This document shows, one piece after another, positions 22,650-35,650 of a stretch of 64,000 bases of DNA. The position numbers and the translations under genes were made by a program. Under the pieces are notes generated by a model. The model did no database searches. It saw only the letters and a program-made list of their open reading frames with translations, and was not told the DNA's origin. This DNA comes from Humulus lupulus. Taxonomy: Eukaryota > Streptophyta > Magnoliopsida > Rosales > Cannabaceae. The stretch spans positions 196,907,481-196,971,480 of the forward strand of contig NC_084798.1 of assembly GCF_963169125.1 (NCBI RefSeq). Reading direction: 5' to 3'. The number at the start of each line of letters is the position of its first letter. Within the stretch, counting starts at the first letter, position 1.

Positions 22650-23640
22650 TGTTTACCGAGTTTTTTGAAAACTTTAATAATAGAAGGTTAGAGAGCTTAG
22701 AAGAAAGGGTTTGAGGAGTAAAGACAAGGTTTTTACATGGTTGGGGCATTAATGAGCCTTAGTCCACGAGATAGTTGTATTAGAGCTTAGAGAACCTTTG
22801 ACAATGGAGCTTTCTACAAGTTTGAGCAGAGTGACTGCTTACAATCAAAATCTCGGGTTTTTCTCCTCAGTGCACCACTATTTGTATTTATAGGCACAGG
22901 AGTGCACTGGGGTTGGGTCGGGCTAACCCGGGCCCAATAAGGGCGTAAATACCATTAGCTTCTCTGATGGGAGCCAAATACAAAGGATTAAAATATGAAA
23001 CGTACAATAATCAAAGCCCATTGGGCCAAACCAAACAATATCTTATTCTAAGACATGCGACAAAATGGAGTTTCAGTCTAGGTACTCTAGGCTATGAGGA
23101 AGATTTGGGGGACAAGATCGGTCAGAGTAGTGGCAGCGCAAGTCTGAACCAACGGCGTACAATCCCGAGGCAGCCTCTTCTGCAGGTTAAGCGTGGGGAC
23201 AACCCTCACGCTTCATGGGACGATGTCAGTATCCTGGACACTTTATCTCGCCAAACTCGTACAACCGACCCGGGTTTGTTTACCAACGTCCCCCTCCATT
23301 CACCAAGGTCCCGGACCATTTACCAGGATCTCAACCCGTTTACCAGGATCTGGGTCTATCCACAATGATCCCAGCTCCCATCTTGGTTTTGGGAGTCGCG
23401 ACCTTCTCTGCCACGCCTCAGGGGACGTTGAGGGGAGCGGTCCCGGGTTCATACCACCTACCCCGGCGGCGGTGGTCCCGGTCTACCCTCCCAGACGCCC
23501 TTTGGGCCTTGCCTAGATTTGGGCTGCCAACATCCGTTTTCCTCTTGTCAAATGGGCCCGATCTGGGCCTTAACTCTAAATTGGGCGGCCCACGGGCTTA
23601 GAGTATGGATCTGGACATCCGGAAAGAAACGGAGATAACA
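22650..23640 (-). repeat. 5' LTR of TAT element
   Basis: Partner of 10273-11243, 991 versus 971 bp. Minus-strand TATA box at about 22887-22898. Differences between the LTRs are numerous, including an indel near 23318-23352, so the insertion is not recent. Confidence 0.92.
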
Positions 23641-23831
23641 AATAGAAAATAGTTTAATAAAGAAATAATTTATGCAGAAGTTAAAGCAAAAATCTAAAAC
23701 TAGTACATCCCCAAAAACACAAATCTAATTATTTCACTTATCATCTCCTTCCCAAATATTTTTCAAATTAGACATTTGTTTTAGTTAAAAGAAAAGTATG
23801 AGTATTTCAATTTAAACTATTTAGGAATATT
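23641..23831 (+). repeat. Tandem duplication, copy B, last piece
   Basis: Resumes the copy A sequence (AGTTTAATAAAGAAATAATTTATGC, compare 9215-9240; TTATCATCTCCTTCCCAAAT, compare 9298-9320) after the 13.4-kb insertion. Confidence 0.75.
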
Positions 23832-24342
23832 TTCTATAACTGATTTGATGCGGTCGTAATTACTCTTTGTTAAATCCTCGTACGTTGCATCAGCATCAAA
23901 CAAAATAGAGAATAAAAATCAATTCAAAACTTATAAAAACGTATACATATAAATTTAAAATAAACAATTTTTAATCTAAACTGCTTCATTTTCCCTTCTC
24001 GTTCTTCTTCCATTCCTCTATTTTTCCTCCTTCTTCTCTAGTATTGAAGTAGGTTAGGGGCAGAGCTTGAAAGCAGATCTTTGATGGTCTCATAGATCCT
24101 CAATGGCCTCGATGAAGTACCTTTAGAATTGTAGAGGCTTCTGATGTCACATACATATCATGAAAGAATGAAGGTTTTGCCAAACTTAGGGGGTGGCAAA
24201 TCTCACATACGGAGGGGAAGACTTATGGTCAACAAGTTTGTGTGCAACAAGTTTGGTGGTATTGGGTTGGGTGCTTGCATGAAAGGGTGGTTTATTGGTT
24301 TACAAATTTGTTGATGTTGTGATTTTTTATTTTGGTTATATT
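23832..24342. other. Unassigned spacer left of the Athila-like element
   Basis: About 510 bp. It contains a pyrimidine-rich tract ending in CTCTAG (about 23990-24042), resembling a 5' UTR or an intron 3' end, followed by sequence with no open frame. It could be a fragment of a host gene or an older repeat; nothing decisive is visible. Confidence 0.3.
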
Positions 24343-25643
24343 TGTTGAGTTTAGTTTTATGTTGTGTTTAGGTTGTGTTTTAGGTCGATTTTATTAATCT
24401 TTTTAGTTGTTTAGTGCAGTTTTATGATTTGCTTTTGCTTGTTTTCAGGTTTTAGCTTGTAAATAAAGAAAAAGAACAATTGGAGAAAATTGGCAAAAAA
24501 ATGATGAAAATTTGGCATTTAGGTGTTAATTCCATAAAAAGATGAATCCTCAAGCAATTTTAGGGCATCAGTGAATTTTCGGGACCAAAACCACAAAAAT
24601 TAAAGAAATTGTTAAGGGTCACGACGCTATGATGCTGAGTCGCGGCCCGGTCCAAGGCAGAAAGCCTATTTTTCAGAAAATTGACACGAGTCGTGGTGCT
24701 AAAGAGGTTAGTCCGCGATGCGCCTAACATCCACGCGAAGCCAAAATTGACACGGGCCATGGCGCTTGAAATGTTGAGTCGCGGCCTGCATTGCTTCTGA
24801 AGAAAAAAATTGGTTTTAAACCTAATTTCTAGAGGAAGCGGAAGGAGGATGATTTTGGGGAGCAAGGAATACATCGTGGAGCATCTCCATTCACTCTCTA
24901 GAGTTCTTTTTCTTTTACCTTAGAAGTCTATGTTATTTTTCATTGTTGTTTATGTTTAGAATGATGATTATGAACTACTTTTATTTTCTAGGATTTTTAA
25001 TGTAATCACTTGGATCTTTGTTATTTTCTATGAGGATTTCATGATTCTTTCTTCACTTCTATTCTAAATTATGATCTGTTCTTAATGCTTGATCGCCATT
25101 TGCATGATTTATGATTTTGATTCGAAATTTGAAAAGTGAGAATTGATTATGCTATGATTGAATAATCACAATTTTCGTATTGGATGAAAATACCTATATG
25201 AATTGTGTAGTTTTAGGATTATTGTGTTCAATGTCTTTTATGTGTTGGAATTTATCACAAGAATGTAGAAAATTCACATGTAAATTGAGTTCTTTGTTTC
25301 TTGAAAAAGAGTAAGAATCATTTGTGTTAATCCGCTAATAGTTTAGGAAGAACAATTGTGAAGTCTGAATAGCGAAATAATAAAGTGAATAGTTGATGAA
25401 ATTAAAATCCCTAGTTCTTTATTTTTGAAGTTTTTACAATTATTTTCTTTCCTTCATAGTGTTATTTTATGCTTATTGTTTTTGTTATTTTAATATTTTT
25501 TAAACCAATTTATTGTTGACCAAATAGAAATAGGAAATTAATTTGTTAGTAATTAGTAAATCAATCTTCGTGGGAACGATCTTTATTTATCATTTTACTA
25601 CTTGTGTCGATTATGTATACTTGCGTATCAATTTTAGTGAACA
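24343..25643 (+). repeat. 5' LTR of Athila-like element
   Basis: Starts TGTTGAGTTTAG and ends GTGAACA, then the PBS. About 1.3 kb. A GC-rich part (24616-24785) repeats GAGTCGCGGCC-like words that stand out from the AT-rich rest. Confidence 0.9.
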
Positions 25644-25647
25644 AGTT

Positions 25648-25667
25648 TTTGGTGTCGTTGCCGGGGA
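25648..25667 (+). other. Primer-binding site (tRNA-Asp type) of Athila-like element
   Basis: TTGGTGTCGTTGCCGGGGAA resembles the TGGCGCCGTTGCCGGGGA site, complementary to tRNA-Asp, used by Athila elements; one C is changed to T. Confidence 0.75.
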
Positions 25668-25749
25668 ATTGATTTTTATTAATATCAATACAATTAATTT
25701 TTATTCTAATTTGGTTTTTCTATGTTAATTGTCTCTAACTGTTGTGTTT

Positions 25750-27204
25750 GAGAATCTTAATTTCAGGTGCCAATTGGTATACGCGACGTCAAGGGACTGA
25801 CAATCTTTTGCCCATTAATACTGAAATTGAGAAGACTTACAGACAGAACAGAAGGCATAAATGGTTAGCAGAGATGGTCCAACATCAGGGCAATGGGTTG
25901 AATGGGGATGCTGCAGAGCCAGCAGTTCACACACTCAGAGACTATGTACTCCCTGCTGTTACTTGAGTACAACCATGCATCTAACCGCCGGCAGTTGCAA
26001 CCAATAATTTTTAAATTAAGCCGACGATTCTGCAAATGGTCCAATCTACTGTTCAGTTTGGTGGACTCCTTACTGATGATCCCAATACACACATAGCCAA
26101 TTTCCTAGAGTTGTTTGAACTTTTAAATATAATGGGGTCATCGACGATGCTATTAGACTGAGATTGTTCCCATTCTCACTACGGGATAGAGCTAAAAGTT
26201 GGTTGAATTATCTTCAAGCCAACTCAATCACTACATGGGAGGCATTAGCTCTGAAATTTCTTGCTAAATTTTTCCCTCCATCCAATGATGCAAAGTTAAG
26301 AGGGGAAATTAATAACTTCTCTCAATTTGATGGGGAGTCTCTTCATGATGCATGGGAGAGGTTTAAGGAGCTTTCGAGGAAGTGTTCTCGTCATGGGATT
26401 GAAAAATTGATGCTAGTCCATAATTTTTACAGCGGTTTGTGTGGGACAACTCGCACCATTATTGACGCTGCAGCAGGTGGTGCTTTCATGAGCAAGAGTG
26501 CAAATGAGGCTTATGAATTGCTTGAAGAAATGGCCATGAATAACTATCAGTGGCCTAGTGAACGGGATAGAAATAAGAAGGTAGCTGGTGTGCATGAGCT
26601 GGATGCAATTATCGCTCTCACTGCTCAGGTTGCATCATTGACCAAGCAACTGCAACAAAATTCTATGGCCTCTCAAGTCATGCAAATCCAAGCGGTATGT
26701 CATAATTTTGGTGGTCCTCACCAATTTGAGCAGTGCATGGTAGTTGAGATGAACAACTCCATTCCCATGGAACAGGTGAATATGATGGGAAATTTCAATA
26801 GGCAAGCTAATAATCCATTCTCCAATCCGTTCAAACAAGGGTGGAGAAATCAGCCTAATTTTGCATGGAGAAATAATCAGGGTCCTCAACAAATTCAGTA
26901 GCCTATGCTTCAAGCTCCACCTCAGGCACCATTACAATCACCACAACTACCTATTGCTCAAGATAAGACAAATGAGTTACAAGCTGCATTGTTAACTCTG
27001 ACCAACTCTCAATCTCAATTTATGACAGAAACTAGCTCATCCATCAGGAATCTTGAGAAGCAAGTTGGTCAATTGGAAAATATGTTACAAAGTAGGCCTC
27101 GAGGAAATTTTCCAAGTAATCTAGAGGTGAATCCTAAAGAGCAGTGCAATGCAATCTCTTTGAGGATTTGGAAGAAGTTGGAAGAGTCAATCAAGAAGTC
27201 TATA
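25750..27204 (+). pseudogene. gag: Athila gag (broken, split by solo LTR)
   Basis: N-terminal part: LRDYVLPAVT, then in the same frame after stops VQP and PPAVATNNF, then [28 protein letters not shown]. Capsid core in the open frame 26164-26901: FPFSLRDRAKSWL, TTWEALALKFLAKFFPPS, DAWERFKELSRKCSRHG, HNFYSGL and NEAYELLEEMAMNNYQWP, all typical of Athila-type gag. Stops at 25963, 25981 and 26008, a frameshift near 26130 and a TAG at 26899 break it. The C-terminus after a Q/P-rich stretch has NLEKQVGQLENMLQSRPRG and a CNAISLR segment, then the solo LTR interrupts at 27205. Confidence 0.88.
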
Positions 27205-29725
27205 TGTAACGCCCTGGTTACTCCAAGACCATTACTGTGAGCTTTGAATTGTTCTTAACTCGCTAATGAAGTCATTTGGTTATAAACATGCATCTAGGTG
27301 TTATTAATAGGCTAAGGTGGAAAACTCAATCAAAAGGAAAAGATATATTTTATTTAAAACATAAAACTGTACATAGGCCCATAAAGAAAATGTTTACAAG
27401 TTGTTTACAATACAAAATGGTCATTACAATGTAAAATTACAACTCGCCGACCTAAGCGGCAAAAATAGGGTTAACCCCTAGTTACCCTAAGAAACTCCTT
27501 GGCCGTGGTGGTCAAGTGGCTGAATATGTACACATCACATCCTAAGCTCTCCACTCAATGTTGGGTGAGCTTTTTCTTTCCCTTTACATGCACCACGTAG
27601 CACCCGTGAGCCAACGCTCAGCAAGAAAACTCATTAGTGCATGCATATAATATCAAATGATGATCATGATAATCATACAAAGCTTATAGCCCTAAATAGA
27701 TGAGTGAATATCACTTCAAGGTTCCGATAACCATGTTGGGGCTTGTAGCCCTAATAAGATAATATCGAGATTCTAATAATCATACTGGGGCATGTAGCCC
27801 TAATCAGATAATATCGAGATTCTAGTAATCATGCTGGAGCGTGTAGCCCTAATCAGATGAGTAAGTCACTAATTTAAACCAGATGAGTGACTATGGAGTC
27901 ACAAACTTGAATAAAATGAGTGACTAATGAGTGAGTCACTAACTTGGGCTCCGCACCCTTAGACATGTGACGATGCAATCACCTGGGCCTTCTGGCCCTG
28001 GCTCTAAGTAACTAGCCATTAGATTAGACAAGTGCTTTTGTTTTTCATCGAACTTAAGGTCGGTCAAGCATTTCATGCTTATGACGACAATGCTTATGTC
28101 GATTAGATCTAATATTTTCGGCTTGTGTAAAACACGCTAATACCGTTCTTGACTCATAAGTCAATACCATATGATCAGTACTGAGTACTACTGCTGAACT
28201 TGACTAATGAGTCACAGCTTCACAGTTAATACCGACACCATTGTCGATTCTGACTAATGAGTCAATGCCATTCACAAGTAAGCAAGATTTTCTAAGCATC
28301 TGATATGCAATCAATGTCCACATATATATCACTCAACATTCCTCATTAATAACCATGCATGTCAGATATGGGGTGCAGTTTTCTTACCTCTGGTTCGAGG
28401 GAGAAATAATAAAAGAACAACCCTTGAGAACAATCGATCTTTTGATTCCTTAGCAGTCACCTAGTCATAACCAAATATAACTTCCATCAATGAAAATGAG
28501 CAACAAAAGGTTCTTGACCTAAACCTCACTCCCGGGACCTCGAATCGTACCCAAACGACTAGTAGATTCAATCCCGAGCCTTAGGAATTGAAACCCCAAG
28601 CCAAAAACCCTCAAAAGTGCTCAAAATAAGAATCAGGAAAGACAAGGCAGCGCTGCCCCCCTAGCACCATAGCGCTATAAACAGGGAAGTTTTTCCCTGG
28701 CTAGCGCTGTAGCGCCCTCCTTTAGGCGTTGTAGCGCTAGGACCAGGCTGAACTGCCTTGGTTTTTCCCTCCTTCGATTTCTCCACTTCCAACCATAAAA
28801 ACTTTATCCCAAACTCCATTTAAACTTCCAAATGAACCCAAATACCCTACATACAAGTCCTAGGCATCATAACCCAAGCAACCCTTGCCAAAATCTCCCA
28901 TCAATTCTCAACTATTAACCTTAAAAATCCAGCTGAAAACCAAAAGGAAAACAGGGCAAAAAACCAGAGTTTTAATGGCTAGAAACTTACCTCAAGCTCA
29001 GTATGGAACCTTCTTCAATGGTGGAACACAACCCTAGACCCTCAAGGTTTGATTCCCTAGCTTGATTCCTCCAATGAAGCTCAAAAATACAAAAAGAAAA
29101 GATGGAGGAATTTGGTTGGGAGACGAAGAGAAGGAAGCTCTATTTTTGCAAGTTTCTACAACCTTCAATGGTTATATCTATCCTTAGGTCAAAAGACCAT
29201 ATTGCCCCTAGACTTAAATAAACCCTTATCCACCAAGGGAAAAATTGTCCTTTTTCCTCTATCTCGTTAATCATAATTAACACCCTCCAATTCTTGTTAT
29301 TCGCAATATTCTCAAATGCTAATAAATCATATCTCATTACCCTTTAATTCCCAGTAATGTTCTAATCACCAAATTAACCCGAGACTCACCCCGAGCCTCG
29401 AAATCAACCCCGTTATGACCAAACTGCTAACCTGCATTAAAAGATCATCTCATGCCGAATGGCTCGAACAAATCCACATTGTAATGTGGCCTCATCAATA
29501 GTTCACCAATATGCATGAAAATACACAATTATGCCCTCAACAGGCCAAATTACCAAAATGCCCCTATCAAGAAATGTGGACCCACATGCATGCATTTATC
29601 ATCATATAATAATATAATTCACATAAACATGCATATAATCATTTAATGGCATAATAAATCAATTATGGCCCTCCCGGCCTACTAATCCAACCATTAAACC
29701 TCATTAGGGATTTTGGGGCATTACA
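27205..29725 (-). mobile_element. Solo LTR (Tekay/Del-like) in Athila gag
   Basis: TGTAACGCCCTGG start, GGGGCATTACA end, perfect TSD CTATA at 27200-27204 and 29726-29730. 2521 bp with no coding sequence. It shares blocks with the LTRs of the Tekay element (38989-41135, 48586-50768) and with the solo LTR at 42936-45351, notably a CACCACGTAGCACCCGTGAG block near 27590-27620; by comparison with the Tekay element its sense strand is minus. Solo LTRs arise by recombination between the two LTRs of a full copy. Confidence 0.88.
27665..27865 (+). repeat. Tandem repeats of about 57 bp inside solo LTR
   Basis: About three to four units anchored on TGTAGCCCTAATCAGATAAT and AATATCGAGATTCTA. TGTAGCCCTAA-type anchors are near 27686, 27747, 27796 and 27842. 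No spacers, so not a CRISPR array. Confidence 0.7.
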
Positions 29726-29730
29726 CTATA

Positions 29731-30517
29731 CTTGCACCAAATGTTGATGTTGAGAATGAGGATAAGGTAGAAGAAGAGGTTATTGAAGACCTTGAGAAGA
29801 AGCAGTCACCAGTGAGTTATGAGCACCACATCAAGATTCCATATCCTCAGCGACTTCAAAAGAAGACACTTGCCAAGCATTTTTCGAAGTTTCTAGACAT
29901 TTTTCGAAAACTTCACATTAACATGCCTTTTGCCGAGGCACTTGAACAAATTTCAAGTTATGTGAAGTTTATGAAGGAAATCTTGTCAAAGAAAAAGAAG
30001 TTGGAGGATTATGAGACAGTGGCGCTTACTGAGGCGTGCAGGGCTATTTTGCAGAAGAAACTACCTCCCAAGCTTAACGATTTGGGTAGTTTCGCAACTC
30101 CTTGCTCAATAGGAGATACTGTTATGACCAAGGCCTCATGTGATTTAGGGGCTAGTGTAAATTTAATGCCCTTATCTATTTTTCGGAAGCTGAAATTGGG
30201 AGAAGCTCTACCCACTACTGTGTCTTTACAAATGGCAGACAGCTCTGTTAAGCAACCTCGTGGAGTAATTGAGGATGCCTTAGTTAAGGTTGGTAAATTC
30301 ATCTTCCCTGATGATTTTATTATTCTAGATATGGAGGAAAATGCAAACATTCCCATAATTTTGGGAAGACCATTCTTAGCCATAGGGAGAGCACTAATGG
30401 ATGTACAAAAGGGGGAGTTGAAGCTGTGAGTGCAAAATGAAGAGGTAACATTTAATGTTTTTGCAGCAACTGATATTCCAACTTGTTTTAGAGTGGATGT
30501 GGTATGTAGTGGTGGTA
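29731..30517 (+). pseudogene. Athila gag C-terminus and protease
   Basis: Reading resumes in frame after the solo LTR (ILAPNVDVENEDK). Linker and basic region YPQRLQKKTLAKHFSKFLD and a FMKEILSKKKK stretch lead to an aspartic protease: KASCDLGASVNLMPLSIF (about 30131-30184; DLGAS is the usual Athila form of the D-T/S-G active site), then FIILDMEENANIPIILGRPF with the ILGRPF motif at 30355-30372. A TGA follows ELKL at 30427; the frame continues VQNEEVTFNVF. There is no RT: the next Athila bases (51282 on) are 3' noncoding DNA. Confidence 0.88.
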
Positions 30518-30522
30518 GTAAT

Positions 30523-32367
30523 TGTTAGGAAAACTTTATACAGGATCTTTATTTATTTTCATGTATATCTAAGATTAAACAAATTAGTACGAGATAGCCT
30601 AAAACATGTTTCTAAAATTGAATTCAAAGAGAAAAAATAAATAGAATACTTACAGCATACGCAGCGGAATTAAAGAGTCCTTCCTTCAGTTTCTCTAACT
30701 CTTGTATCTTCTCTATCGTGGGGTATTATCAAGAAACTGAACCGATCTTCTATTTTCTTCACAGCTTTCCAATGTATCATTAGAATCACCTAAACTAGTG
30801 TGGGCAATTCTCAACACATGAGATAGATATAGAGAAGAAGAAGAGAAAATAATCAAAGAGGCTTTGAAAAGGACTTGTGTTTAGAGAGAATCTAAAACTA
30901 TCAGAAAATCTGACTTGTGACTTATGTTTTGACTTCTCTCTAAGCACTCTTTTTATAGACTCAATTAGGCCATTTCATTTAATTAAAAAATCAAAAAAAA
31001 ATAATAGCCATTTTAAAGCCCTAGGTCAAAATTATCATGAGCTTTAGACCCGTGAAATTTCCCATTTGATTATAAGCTCATTGGACTTAAAAACAAGGCC
31101 TGTATTATTTTCTATTGATTTAATTAATTAAAAAATTATTTATCAAATTAATTATTTATAATTTGAACCTTGATTTAAGCTTATTTAATAATTTAGATAC
31201 CAATTTATCTTAAATAATAAATCTGCCATAATTTCTCTTTTCTTCTCAAAATTACACAACTCTGTGAAACTATCCAAAATTGACCTGGTCAACTTTGATA
31301 ATTCTAATTGATAATTAAATCAATTAATTGAGACTATCTAGATGATTTTATCCAAGGTACAATGGGGACCATGGGCCTATGAAATCAAGCTCCAATAAGT
31401 TATCATAAATCTAACAAATAAATTTACGAACTTATTAATTCCTCGTGACTCCACTATAGACTCAGAATTGCACTCTTGAATTCATAGAATACTCTATAAC
31501 AAATATAGATATGCTATTAATTATCCATTGTTACAACCATAATTGTCACTCAATCCTCTACAGACGGTCTACAATGAGATAGGACTAAAATACTATTTTA
31601 CCCCTCATTGTATTTTATCCTTGAAACACTTAGTTCCTTGTAAATGATATTTCAGTAAAGTAATTTAATTACTGAAATGAGATCTCTATCATTTAACACC
31701 TTGAACCAAACTAAAAGGAAATCATCATTTCACTTCTTCATCAGAAGCTATAGATGTTCATATCTATGATTAACACTCCCACTAAATTATACTACCGAGT
31801 TCCCAAGATGTAAGTATGGGCTAGTCTGTAGGGTAAGTTGGTAACGAACAAGTCAAAGAACCCAAATTATACAATCAGTTAGAATACTAACCACTCATAA
31901 TTGAGATTGAATTGACCTATGGTCAACTATATGATATGATTAGAATAGATAATAACGGTATGTTTACTTATCTTATCAACTGTCAATATCGGTCCAGTCC
32001 GATGTAACAAATACATCTGATCTTATCTACTTTGCTAATGTTCTGGAAATAACATAACACTGTAATGTGTAAGTAGATCATATCGTAGATTGGCAAGTCA
32101 ATGTAAATCCTGTGCACTGACTAATCTTAGGACTAACTTATTTTGAACATATAAAAATATTTATATTCCACTATGATTACGTCACTATAAATAAGATTAG
32201 CTATATGCTCGGGATTTAATAGAAGTTTATATTAAACAAATAATCATGAAAATAAAACATGTGAGCAAAGTGATTAACCAAGTCAAAAAATGATTTCTAC
32301 TCTTTTATTGATAATAAAATGAGATTACAAAGAATTTGGGTTTTAATTAGGGCATAAAACCCCAACA
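30523..32367 (-). repeat. 3' LTR of Copia element
   Basis: Starts TGTTAGGAAAACTTT and ends AAAACCCCAACA on plus. Minus-strand TATA box (CTATAAAAAGAG, about 30948-30959). Complete at 1845 bp. Next to it at 32368-32383 is the PPT, minus AAGTGGGAGTT. Confidence 0.92.
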
Positions 32368-32412
32368 AACTCCCACTTGCACTAATTAAAACTAATGCCT
32401 TAATTCTACTAA

Positions 32413-35400
32413 TCACATTTCCTTGATATGCTTATCAAATGTAGCTTCTGGTAGTGTCTTTGTAAACGGATCCACAAGATTGTCTTTAGTTGCAATCTTC
32501 ATAACCTACACATCTCCCCAGACCACATAATCTCGAATAATGTGATACTTCCTTTCTGTATGCTTACTCCTCTTGTGACTTCGAGGTTCTTTCGAGTGGC
32601 TATCACTCCTCTATTGTCACAAAACAACACAAGCGGTTCATCCATTTCTGGAATAACACCAAGATCTGAATAGAACTTCTTTAGCCAGACTATATCCTTA
32701 GTTGCTTCTAACGCGGCTATGTACTCAGCCTCCATGGTGGAATCTGAGATTGCAGACTGCTTTACGCTTCTCCATATCACAGCCCCACCCCCAAGAGTAA
32801 ACACCATTCCAAAAGTAGACTTCCTGTCATCGACATCAGTCTAAAAATATGAATCGGTGTAGCCTACAGGGTTCAGAACACCAGCCTTGTAGACTACCAT
32901 AAAACCCCTAGTCCGCCTTAAATACTTCAGGATATGCTTAACTGCTATCCAATGTTCCAATCTTGGGTTTGATTGATACCTGCTCACTACTCCCACTGCA
33001 TAGCAGATGCCTGGTCTAGTACACAACATGGCATACATCAGACTTCCAACTGCAGATGCGTAAGGAACTTTTCTCTTTGCATCTTCCTCTTCAGGATTCT
33101 GGGGAGACTGCTTCTTTGAAAGATGAATTCCATGGCAGTACGGTAGACGCCCTTTCTTGGAATTTGTCATCGAGAAACGTTCAAGCACTTTATCTATGTA
33201 AGCTGCTTGAGATAGAGCTAAGAGTCTATTCTTTCTATCCCTGATGATCTGGATACCTAGAACATAACTTACTTCACCCAAATCCATCATTTGGAATTGA
33301 GTGCTCAGCCAATTCTTCACATCTGATAATTTCTTAACATTGTTTCCAATGAGTAAGATATCATCTACATAAAGAACCAGGAATACCACTATTTGATTTG
33401 CCTTCAGTTGGTAAACACAGGGCTCATCAATATTTTTTTCAAAGCCATAGGTCTTGATTATTTCATCAAACCTAAGATTCCAAGAACGAGAAGCTTGCTT
33501 AAGTCCATAGATGGACCTATTCAACTTGCAAACTTTTCCTTCTTGTCCAGCTACTTTAAATCCTTCTGGTTGATCCATATAAATGACTTTGTCATGCTTT
33601 CCATTAAGAAAAGCTGTCTTGACATCCATTTGCCAGATCTCATAGTCGAGAGCGGCTGCTATGGATAGGAAGATGCGAATGGATTTGAGCATGGCTACCG
33701 GACTAAAAGTTTCCTCATAGTCCACGCCTTCTCTTTGGGTATAACCCTTTGCCACTAATCTAGCTTTATAAGTCTCGATATTTCCATCAACACCTCATTT
33801 CTTCTTGTAGATCCACTTGCACCCAATGGCCCTAAAGTCACTAAGTGCTTCCACAAGATCCTAGATGGAATTTGAGTACATGGACTTCATTTCCTGTTTC
33901 ATGGCTTCGAGCCATAGTTCCATTACAAGGCTAGCAATTACCTATTTGAAAGACAACGGATCATCATCACTAGTGTCACCAACAACCATATTGGTTTCAC
34001 TATACAAACCATAGCGAACTTGGTTCCTAGAAACCCTCCAACTACGACGAGGCTCCGTGACTGTTTGCTCAGGAACAGTGGTACTTTCTTCATTTAAATC
34101 GACTTGCGTCGGTTGGACATGAAGAGTGGGAATTTCATCATCAACTCGCGTTGATGATGATGGAACATTTGTTGGAGTCAATTCTTTAACCATATCCTCT
34201 AAAACTACTTTGTTGTGTGGTTTAAAGTTCTGGACATAGTCATTTTCCAGAAAAATAGCATTTGTAGAAGTAAACACTTTCTTTTCTGAATGACTATAGA
34301 AAAGTCCACCCCGAGTACCTTTAGGATAGCAAACAAACATGCAAACTTCAGTTCGCGGTTCTAGCTTTCCCTCCTTTTTCCTCAGGACGTGGGCGGGACA
34401 CCCCCAGATTCTATAATGGCATAAACTAGGTTCATGACCATTCCAACGTTCTAAAGGTGTTTTGGGGATTGATTTAGATGGCACGACATTGAGAATGTCA
34501 TTCGCGGTTTCAATTGCATGTCCTCAGAATGAAGTTGGTAGAGTTGAGTAGCTGAGCATGCATCTAACCATTTCCAATGAAGTTTTGTTCCGGTGTTCCG
34601 CTACACCATTTTGTTGCGGAGTACCTGGGGCAGTAAGTTGTGATAAAATCCCAAGTTCAGTTAAATGATCTTGGAACTGCATATCCAAGCATTCTCTACC
34701 CCTATCAGATCGCAAGATTTTTGACGTTTTACCTAACTGGTTCTGAGCCATTGCTAGGAATTCTTGAAACGTTGAAAATGTTTATGATTTCCTATGCATT
34801 AGGTAAAGACGTGAGTATCTAGAGTAATTGTCAATGAAAGTGACGAAATACTCAAAACCACGTCTAGCTTGTACATTCAAAGGTCCACAAACACATGAAT
34901 GCATAAGACCAAGTTGTTCTTTGGCCCTATCACCCTTTGCAGAGACTGAACGCTTAGTCAGTTTGCCTTCTAGACAAGATTCATAGACAAGTAATTCACC
35001 TAAGGTGAGTTCCCTCAAAGGTCCGTCCTTTGTAAGTCTTTGAATCCTATCATAGCCAATGTGACCTAGTCTCAAGTGCCATAAATACGTCATATTATCG
35101 TTATCGATCTTTTGACATTTATTGGTCCTAGGTTTAGCTACTTTGAATAAATCATTATTAAGAGCGAGGGGTTCGTTAGGTCGCAGAATATAAAGCCCGT
35201 TTTCCAAACATGAAATACACAATTGTGATCCATTGAAAGAAATATATATATATTAAAAGTTGTGAAAGTCATAACAAATCGTTCTAAATGCAACATGAAA
35301 ACTGAAAATTAAATTTCTACTAAAATCCAGAATAAAAAATACATCTTTTAAAGTTAAAAAAAAATTTCCGAACTTCAAACGAGCTCTTCCTCTAGCTTGG

Positions 35401-35650
35401 ACCGCAACGAATGCTCCGTTCCCAACTCTAAGCTTTAAGTCGCCTCCATTCACTTCCTCCCACGATTTAAGAAGCTGTAAAGAGTTACAAACATGGTTAG
35501 TAGATCCAGAATCAATAATCCAAATAGAGTTATCATTCTCTAAAACACATGTTTCCAAGATAAATGAACTATAATCATTACCTTTGTTTTTATCTGTTAG
35601 AAACTTGGGGAAATCCTGTTTCCAATGCCCCTTCTCTTTGTAGTGAAAAC
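32413..35650 (-). pseudogene. pol: Copia pol: protease, integrase, RT, RNase H (broken)
   Basis: Minus strand. Protease: IWIIDSGSTNHVCNS (about 35480-35530). Integrase 34500-35230: HLRLGHIGYDRIQ zinc part, MHSCVCGP where the first catalytic Asp has become Cys, SDRGRECLD and [16 protein letters not shown] 32841 to about 33900: [45 protein letters not shown] and catalytic LYVDDILLIG. RNase H 32413-32840: STMEAEYIAALEATKD and VLFCDNRGV, with the downstream part in another frame (NLVDPFTKTLPEATFDKHIK) to the stop at 32413. Frame breaks lie at about 32500, 32830, 33850, 34500, 34780 and 35240, and stops are scattered. Confidence 0.9.

Larger units (their letters stand above)
10273..23640 (-). mobile_element. 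TAT-lineage Ty3/Gypsy retrotransposon with an antisense gene (13.4 kb)
   Basis: Two LTRs (10273-11243 and 22650-23640) start TGTTTACCGAG and end GATAACA on plus. The 5-bp flanks are AATAA (10268-10272) and AATAG (23641-23645), one mismatch. PBS, PPT, LTR TATA boxes and all coding place it on the minus strand, so the 5' LTR is the right-hand one. Domain order gag, protease, RT, RNase H, second (archaeal-type) RNase H, integrase, with an INT tail motif (PGVGVLGPNWEGPYEI), is characteristic of the TAT lineage of plant Gypsy elements. A 5-kb region between integrase and 3' LTR carries an opposite-strand gene (11570-15121). All frames carry stops, so it is not autonomous now. Confidence 0.92.

Noticed and set aside
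27665..27865. Regular repeats that could look like a CRISPR array
   Set aside because: Units are tandem without unique spacers and lie inside a plant LTR.
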